Part shown: positions 59,597 to 64,000 of the stretch, in pieces | Layout of the letters: the number at the start of each line of letters is the position of its first letter | Position numbering within the stretch: the stretch's first letter is position 1 | From: JBBQLG01 sp038327655 | GTDB lineage: Bacteria > Bacteroidota > Bacteroidia > Cytophagales > Spirosomataceae | Length of the DNA stretch: 64,000 nt | Assembly: GCA_038327655.1 (NCBI GenBank) | Contig: JBBQLG010000003.1 | Span: 1 to 64,000 of the forward strand | Reading direction: 5' to 3' | Translations under genes and position numbers: made by a program | Notes under the pieces: generated by a model | The model's database searches: none | Seen by the model: only the letters and a program-made list of their open reading frames with translations | What the model was told of the DNA's origin: nothing

Positions 59597-60643
59597 ATGG
59601 ATGCTACACCCCCTTCTCTCGCCCGTAATGCCGCTACCGTTTCGTTCGTTGCCCTGTCGTTACTGGCTCTGTTTCTGCTCATTGGCTACGCGGCCAACTT
59701 TTTCTTCCTGGTTTTCGGGGGTATCACTATCGCCGTCGTGTTCAGTAGCCTGAGCCACTTCGTTGAGCGCAAAACGCCCCTTTCCTACGGCCTTTCGGTG
59801 GCGGTGGTTATGCTCCTGCTGGTGGCACTGATCGCGGGCATCGGGCTGGCGCTGGCCCCGACGGTAAGTGCGCAGGCCGACCAACTGGTGCAGTCGCTGC
59901 CGCAGTCCATCAACGACCTGAAAGCCACGCTGGGGCAGTCGGCCTGGGGAAAGCGGCTGCTGGCCGACATCCCCCAGAACCCCGGCAAACTGCTGTCGTC
60001 GGGCGGGTCGGCCAAGGATGTGCTGTCGCAGATGACGGGTGTGGTGTCGGGTACGCTGGGCGGTCTGGTTAATGTGCTGATCGTGCTGATTACCGGCATC
60101 TATCTGGCGTCGAGTCCGGGCAACTACCGCAACGGGTTTGTGCGTTTGTTCAATCCCGCGTACCGCGACCGGCTATTAGGCGTACTGGATCAGTGCTACG
60201 AAACGCTCAAAAACTGGTTTATCAGCCGCAGCATCACCATGACGGTGGTGGGCGTAGCAACGGGTGTTGGCCTGGCCGTGCTGGGGGTTCCGTTCCCCAT
60301 TGTGCTGGGCATCATTGCCGGAGTGCTCAACTTCATTCCGAACCTGGGTCCCTACCTCGCGCTGGCCCCGGCTCTGCTGGTTTCTTTCCCGCAGGGACTC
60401 ATGCAGCCTGTGTACGTGTTTGCGCTGTATATGGGCGTTCAGTCGCTGGAGGGCTACGTGCTGACCCCGTTGCTCACCAAAAAATACGTGTCGGTGCCGC
60501 CCGCGCTGCTGCTCTTCGGGCAGGTACTGCTGGGGTTGCTGGTTGGGCTGGCCGGAATCCTGTTTGCCTCGCCCCTGATTGCGGTACTGCTGGTGATTGT
60601 GGAGGAATTGTACGTCAAAGACCGGTTGGAAAATAAAGCCTGA
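59597..60643 (+). CDS. AI-2E (PerM) family membrane protein
   Basis: A 348-residue protein with seven or eight helices: two pairs at the N-terminus and four at the C-terminus around a central loop. The motifs GVPFPIVLGIIAGVLNFIPN and LGPYLALAPALL are the family core. AI-2E/PerM proteins act as transporters or permeases, some of them sodium-proton antiporters. The start is nine bases after the MscS stop, so the two are co-transcribed. A role in osmotic adjustment fits its neighbours. Confidence 0.9.
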   Translation: MDATPPSLARNAATVSFVALSLLALFLLIGYAANFFFLVFGGITIAVVFSSLSHFVERKTPLSYGLSVAVVMLLLVALIAGIGLALAPTVSAQADQLVQSLPQSINDLKATLGQSAWGKRLLADIPQNPGKLLSSGGSAKDVLSQMTGVVSGTLGGLVNVLIVLITGIYLASSPGNYRNGFVRLFNPAYRDRLLGVLDQCYETLKNWFISRSITMTVVGVATGVGLAVLGVPFPIVLGIIAGVLNFIPNLGPYLALAPALLVSFPQGLMQPVYVFALYMGVQSLEGYVLTPLLTKKYVSVPPALLLFGQVLLGLLVGLAGILFASPLIAVLLVIVEELYVKDRLENKA

Positions 60644-60742
60644 CACCGTACGCAGGGGCAGCCCAACGAACTGATTAATGCGTACGAGCATCCGTTTCAG
60701 TGCATGCAAGCGGTGAGCCGTTTTTGGCTTTTCCGGCTATTT

Positions 60743-60798
60743 TCTAAGGGATTTCTAAGCAAATCGTAAGCCTGCTCTTAGATGTCCGGGATACCTTG
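60743..60798 (+). promoter_or_regulatory. 11-bp direct-repeat array E with promoter
   Basis: TCTAAG at 60743 and 60754, CGTAAG at 60765 and TCTTAG at 60776 are each 11 bases apart. TACCTTG at 60792 lacks one T of the -7 consensus and begins ten bases after the array. The target is the TPR protein at 60856. Confidence 0.88.
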
Positions 60799-60855
60799 CT
60801 GCTATAAATCAGACACCTGCTGACCATGCAGTTTACCCTAACACCCCAGAACGCT

Positions 60856-62589
60856 ATGAAAACTCCCGTTGCTCTTTTAATCCTGGTCGGTCTGGCCTGT
60901 ACGGTGCTTTCCGGTACGGTACTGGCGCAGACCCCGGCCCCTGCCCCCGATGCCACTACACTGATGAATATGGCCCGCTTCGGCGAAGCCAAAGCCCTGC
61001 TCATGCGTAACGCGCAGCAGAACCCGTCCATGCAAACTAATTTCGATGCCGGGTACGGCTATCTCCGCGCCGGTCAGCCCGACTCGGCCCGCATCTGGTT
61101 TGAGAAGGGCGTTTCGATGGATGAAAAACGGGTGCCGCTCAACGAAACAGGGGTGGCCATTACCAACCTGATGCAGAACAACGCGGGGGCGGCCGACCCG
61201 AAACTGGCCGAAGTCGTGGAGAAGAGCAAGGGTAAAAACGCCGATATCCTCTACCGCATCGGCGAAGCATACACCGGCTACCTGATGCCCGACAGCGGCT
61301 CCATCAAACCCCGCTACCCGAAGGCCGTCAACGCCACCAAAGCCATCGACTTCCTGAACCGGGCCTTCGAGCGCGACAAGAAAAACGCGTCCATTCAACT
61401 GGCCCTCGGCGATGCCTATTACCTCAACAAAGACGGTGGGACGGCCGTTTCGCGCTACGAAAACGCCATTGAGCTGGGCATGAATCCCTCGCGGGTGTAT
61501 CAGCGCATCGGTGACATCTACTGGCAGGGCCGTAACCTGAATCTGGCCGTAGAGAATTACAAAAAAGCCATCGACGCCAACCCGAATTACGCCCCGGCCT
61601 ACAATCAGCTTGCCGAACTGTATTTTCTGGTGAACCGCTATAAAGAGGCCGCCAAATACGAAGATGCGTACGTTCGGGTGGCTAAGGACCCTAACCCGGA
61701 GACGTTGCTGCGGCAGGCGCAGTTTCATTTTCTGGCCAAAGATTACCAGCGGGCCGTTGTCTTAATCGACAGTAATCAGGCCGTGCTGATGCAAAACCCC
61801 ATTGTGTACCGGATCAAAGGCTGGGCCTATTCGTCGCTGAAAGAGCCACAGAAAGCCATCGAAAACCTGAATACGTTTATTGAGAAAGTCCCAAAAAAGG
61901 TTATGTCCGACGATTACAAGTATCTCGGACAGGCGTATCTGGCGCAGGAAGGATTTGCCAATGATTCGCTGAAAGCTAAAAACGATTCGCTGGGGGTCAC
62001 CTATTTGGAAAAAGCCGCTCCCGGCGATACCAGCGACAACCTCTACAGCGACATTGCCAAGTACTACTACCGGGCCAAAAAGCACCCGCAGGCTCTTGCC
62101 GCGCTGGATTCGTCGGCAAAACACGGCTTCAAACCCGACGCGCAGGACTGGTTTCGCTACGGCATGAGCAACTACACGCTGGGTTTTGGCCGCGACAGTC
62201 TCGGTAAGTTAGTGCGCGACACCGTCCGGTTCGCCAGAGCCGACTCGGCCCTCGCCCTGTCGCAGAAGCCAACCCCCGAGTATGCGCCCACGGTGCTGTA
62301 CCGGGCCAAAGCCAACTACTATGCTTATACGCCCGAGGCCGCCGTACGGAATGGCAAGGCAAAGCCATTTTTCGAGCAGTTTATTACCATGATCGCCGAT
62401 AAGCCCGACGACCGGAAACGCTACCAGAAAGACCTCGCGCTGGCCTTCAAATACCTGATTTCGTATAATGAACTGGTCACCAAAGACAAAACAGCCCGCG
62501 AGGAATGGCTCAAACGGGGATTGGCGATGCTGCCGGGCAACAAAGACCTGGCCAAAATCGCCACCGCCGAAACCGACGAAAATCCGTAA
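60856..62589 (+). CDS. Exported TPR-repeat protein
   Basis: From the ATG at 60856 (577 residues): a signal peptide (about 1-24, ending LAQTP) and tetratricopeptide repeats throughout, for example AVENYKKAIDANPNYAPAYN, RVYQRIGDIYWQGRNL and QKAIENLNTFIEKVP. TPR scaffolds bind other proteins, so this periplasmic protein probably organises an envelope complex or machinery. It lies alone between array E and a terminator, so it is a separate target of the same putative regulator. Confidence 0.9.
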   Translation: MKTPVALLILVGLACTVLSGTVLAQTPAPAPDATTLMNMARFGEAKALLMRNAQQNPSMQTNFDAGYGYLRAGQPDSARIWFEKGVSMDEKRVPLNETGVAITNLMQNNAGAADPKLAEVVEKSKGKNADILYRIGEAYTGYLMPDSGSIKPRYPKAVNATKAIDFLNRAFERDKKNASIQLALGDAYYLNKDGGTAVSRYENAIELGMNPSRVYQRIGDIYWQGRNLNLAVENYKKAIDANPNYAPAYNQLAELYFLVNRYKEAAKYEDAYVRVAKDPNPETLLRQAQFHFLAKDYQRAVVLIDSNQAVLMQNPIVYRIKGWAYSSLKEPQKAIENLNTFIEKVPKKVMSDDYKYLGQAYLAQEGFANDSLKAKNDSLGVTYLEKAAPGDTSDNLYSDIAKYYYRAKKHPQALAALDSSAKHGFKPDAQDWFRYGMSNYTLGFGRDSLGKLVRDTVRFARADSALALSQKPTPEYAPTVLYRAKANYYAYTPEAAVRNGKAKPFFEQFITMIADKPDDRKRYQKDLALAFKYLISYNELVTKDKTAREEWLKRGLAMLPGNKDLAKIATAETDENP

Positions 62590-62617
62590 TTGCTTTTTTC
62601 ATAGTTGAACACCATCG

Positions 62618-62653
62618 AAACGCCACCCAGACCAGATTCGGGGTGGCGTTTTT
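62618..62653 (+). terminator. Rho-independent terminator after the TPR gene
   Basis: Arms 62618-62628 (AAACGCCACCC) and 62641-62651 pair perfectly around a 12-base loop and end in a run of five T. It lies 28 bases after the stop at 62589 and isolates the TPR gene from the efflux operon. Confidence 0.9.
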
Positions 62654-62690
62654 GTGCTTTTTGAGGAGACGTATCGCGTGAGACGCTATT

Positions 62691-62746
62691 TCTAAGCAAA
62701 TTCTAAGAATTTTCTAAGCCGAGCTTTAAGGCATAATCCGTATTTG
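62691..62746 (+). promoter_or_regulatory. 11-bp direct-repeat array F with promoter
   Basis: TCTAAG at 62691, 62702 and 62713 are 11 bases apart; a fourth, TTTAAG, lies at 62725, one base off. The -7-like GTATTTG (62740-62746) follows at eight to nine bases. The first two form TCTAAGCAAATTCTAAG, exactly as in arrays B and C. The target is the RND efflux operon. Confidence 0.88.
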
Positions 62747-62810
62747 CTGACCACATCGGGCCGGTTACTGACCCGGCCACCCGATCAGGTAGTCCACTCA
62801 AAATATCGTT

Positions 62811-63956
62811 ATGCACTGTTGTTCCGCTACAAAAATCATCCTTGTCGGCTTGTTTCTGGGCGGTTGCTCGGGTCATGCCGATACGGCAAAAACGGAGGAA
62901 ACGGGCGAAAAACCCGCCTTCCCGGTTATTCAGCTCACCAAACAGGAAGCCACCCTCGACCGCGACTATGCCGGTAATCTGGAAGCGGTGCAGAACGTGG
63001 AGGTTCGCGCCCGCCTGACGGGGTATCTCGATAGAATTCTGGTCGATGAAGGGCAACCCGTTCACAAGGGGCAACTGCTGTTTCAGTTGAACGAAGCCGA
63101 ATATCGGGTCGAAGTCTCCAGAGCGCAGGCCAGTCTGGAGAGTGCTGAAGCCGAAGCTAAATCCAGCGATGTGGAAACGGGACGGGTGAAACTGCTGGTC
63201 GATAAAGACATTATTTCACCCTCCGAACTCAAATTAGCCCACGCCAAACGGGCCGTTGCCCAGGGGGCTATCGACCAGGCAAAGGCGGCCCTGGCCAAAG
63301 CCCGGTTTCACATGTCCTTGACCAGCGTCCGCGCACCCTTCGACGGGGTAATCAACCGGATTCCGTTCAAACAGGGGAGCCTCGTCAACGAGGGTGCCCT
63401 GCTTACGACCGTGACCGACATCCGCCAGATGTACGCCTATTTTAACGTGTCGGAGAAAGAGTATTTAGCCTTTATCAAAAAACGGCGCGACCCTGACAAA
63501 GCTACCGCCCGCGAGGTCGAACTGCTGCTGGCCGACGATTCGATGTATCCCTACAAAGGCAAGATCGAAACCACCGAAACCATCTTCGAGGGTAACTCCG
63601 GTACGATTGCCTTCCGGGCGCGTTTCCCCAATCCAGGCCGCATTCTGCGCCACGGGGCCACCGGCAAAATCCGCCTGACGACCGATGTGGATGATGCCGT
63701 GCTGGTGCCGCAAAAAGCGGTGTTCGACGTGCAGGACAAGAGTTTCGTGTTCGTGGTCGACGCTGATAATAAGGTCAAAACCCGCGCGTTCATTCCCCGC
63801 AGCCGCGTCGACCAGTTTTACATCGTGCAGTCGGGATTACGGCCCGGCGAACGCATCGTGTACGAAGGGACGCAGAACCTCAAAGATGGCATGACCATCG
63901 ACCCCAAACCCCTGCCCGCCGACAGTCTGCGGGCCATGTACGCCCTGGCGCGGTAA
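62811..63956 (+). CDS. RND efflux periplasmic adaptor (membrane fusion) lipoprotein
   Basis: A 381-residue MFP of the HlyD/AcrA kind. A lipobox LGGCS (Cys19) follows the N-terminal signal. Lipoyl-type halves read VQNVEVRARLTGYLDRILVD and VHKGQLLFQLNEAEYRVEVS, with a coiled-coil hairpin of about 45 residues (ASLESAEAEAKSSDVET), and then MSLTSVRAPFDGVINRIPF. It connects an RND pump to an outer-membrane channel. The next gene starts 19 bases later with the N-terminus of the pump. Confidence 0.95.
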   Translation: MHCCSATKIILVGLFLGGCSGHADTAKTEETGEKPAFPVIQLTKQEATLDRDYAGNLEAVQNVEVRARLTGYLDRILVDEGQPVHKGQLLFQLNEAEYRVEVSRAQASLESAEAEAKSSDVETGRVKLLVDKDIISPSELKLAHAKRAVAQGAIDQAKAALAKARFHMSLTSVRAPFDGVINRIPFKQGSLVNEGALLTTVTDIRQMYAYFNVSEKEYLAFIKKRRDPDKATAREVELLLADDSMYPYKGKIETTETIFEGNSGTIAFRARFPNPGRILRHGATGKIRLTTDVDDAVLVPQKAVFDVQDKSFVFVVDADNKVKTRAFIPRSRVDQFYIVQSGLRPGERIVYEGTQNLKDGMTIDPKPLPADSLRAMYALAR

Positions 63957-63974
63957 CCCAATCCCCGATCGCTT

Positions 63975-64000
63975 ATGTTCGATATTTTCATTAAACGGCC
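63975..64000 (+). CDS. Start of an RND efflux permease (partial)
   Basis: The last 26 bases encode MFDIFIKR, the usual beginning of HAE1-type RND permeases (MFDIFIKRP). The gene continues beyond the right edge. Position directly behind the adaptor gene supports the call. Confidence 0.8.

Noticed and set aside
1..64000. tRNA, rRNA or CRISPR arrays
   Set aside because: No cloverleaf-like intergenic sequence, rRNA block or spaced repeat array was seen; the only tandem array is the in-frame one in arsM.

Overview
The window looks like the chromosome of a Cytophagales bacterium close to Spirosoma (Bacteroidota). I infer this from the protein families (ECF sigma factors paired with membrane proteins, DUF547, DUF6134, DUF2490, DUF1348, an ArsS/TIGR04282/TIGR04283 arsenosugar set), Bacteroidota-type TAnnTTTG promoter elements, the absence of obvious Shine-Dalgarno sequences, and coding DNA that is somewhat above half G+C. 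I saw no rRNA, tRNA or CRISPR array.

Layout. 1-2.2 kb: the tail of an IS66-like transposase, then a secreted alpha/beta hydrolase with an ECF sigma factor and a membrane partner. 2.5-20.0 kb: one large arsenic island. Its left part builds and modifies organoarsenicals: four glycosyl- or nucleotidyl-transferase-like genes, a purine nucleoside phosphorylase, the radical SAM enzyme ArsS, a CMD-type peroxidase-like protein, an SDR and an outer-membrane barrel. Its middle is an overlapping redox operon (DUF547, FAD oxidoreductase, polyferredoxin, DUF6134). Its right part is classical resistance (ArsR, ArsM, ArsN2, ArsC, ACR3) with two matching ArsR-type operators. The island ends in a fused scar of two broken genes: a metallophosphoesterase and a contractile-tail sheath protein.

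20.7-25.2 kb: two lipoproteins, an ECF sigma factor and a protein shaped like a dual-membrane-spanning anti-sigma factor. 25.3-36.8 kb: a stress and ion region with a broken trehalose-6-P synthase/phosphatase, DUF305, an OmpR-type response regulator and histidine kinase, DUF389, a Na+/H+ antiporter, a universal stress protein and a ClC channel. 37-49 kb: an accessory stretch of Crp-, AraC- and TetR-type regulators among NAD(P)-binding reductases, peroxidase-like proteins and one decayed PNPOx gene. 50-54.4 kb: an ESR-like microbial rhodopsin lying between 45-bp direct repeats, gene remnants and a DUF2254 protein. 54.4-57.4 kb: a short AT-richer foreign-looking patch (HxlR, azoreductase, VOC) and a Doc-type toxin-antitoxin pair. 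57.5-64 kb: envelope genes (lipoprotein, sensor-like protein, MscS, AI-2E family, TPR protein, start of an RND efflux operon).

The main new observation is a candidate regulon. Six promoters (about 25.3, 30.3, 35.7, 57.5, 60.7 and 62.7 kb) each carry four T-C-T-A-A-G-like half-sites at an 11-bp period, ending 8-10 bp before a TAnnTTTG-like -7 element. The first of these promoters appears to drive an operon that contains the OmpR-type regulator itself. The targets (trehalose synthesis, MscS channel, efflux, envelope proteins) suggest an autoregulated envelope or osmotic stress circuit.
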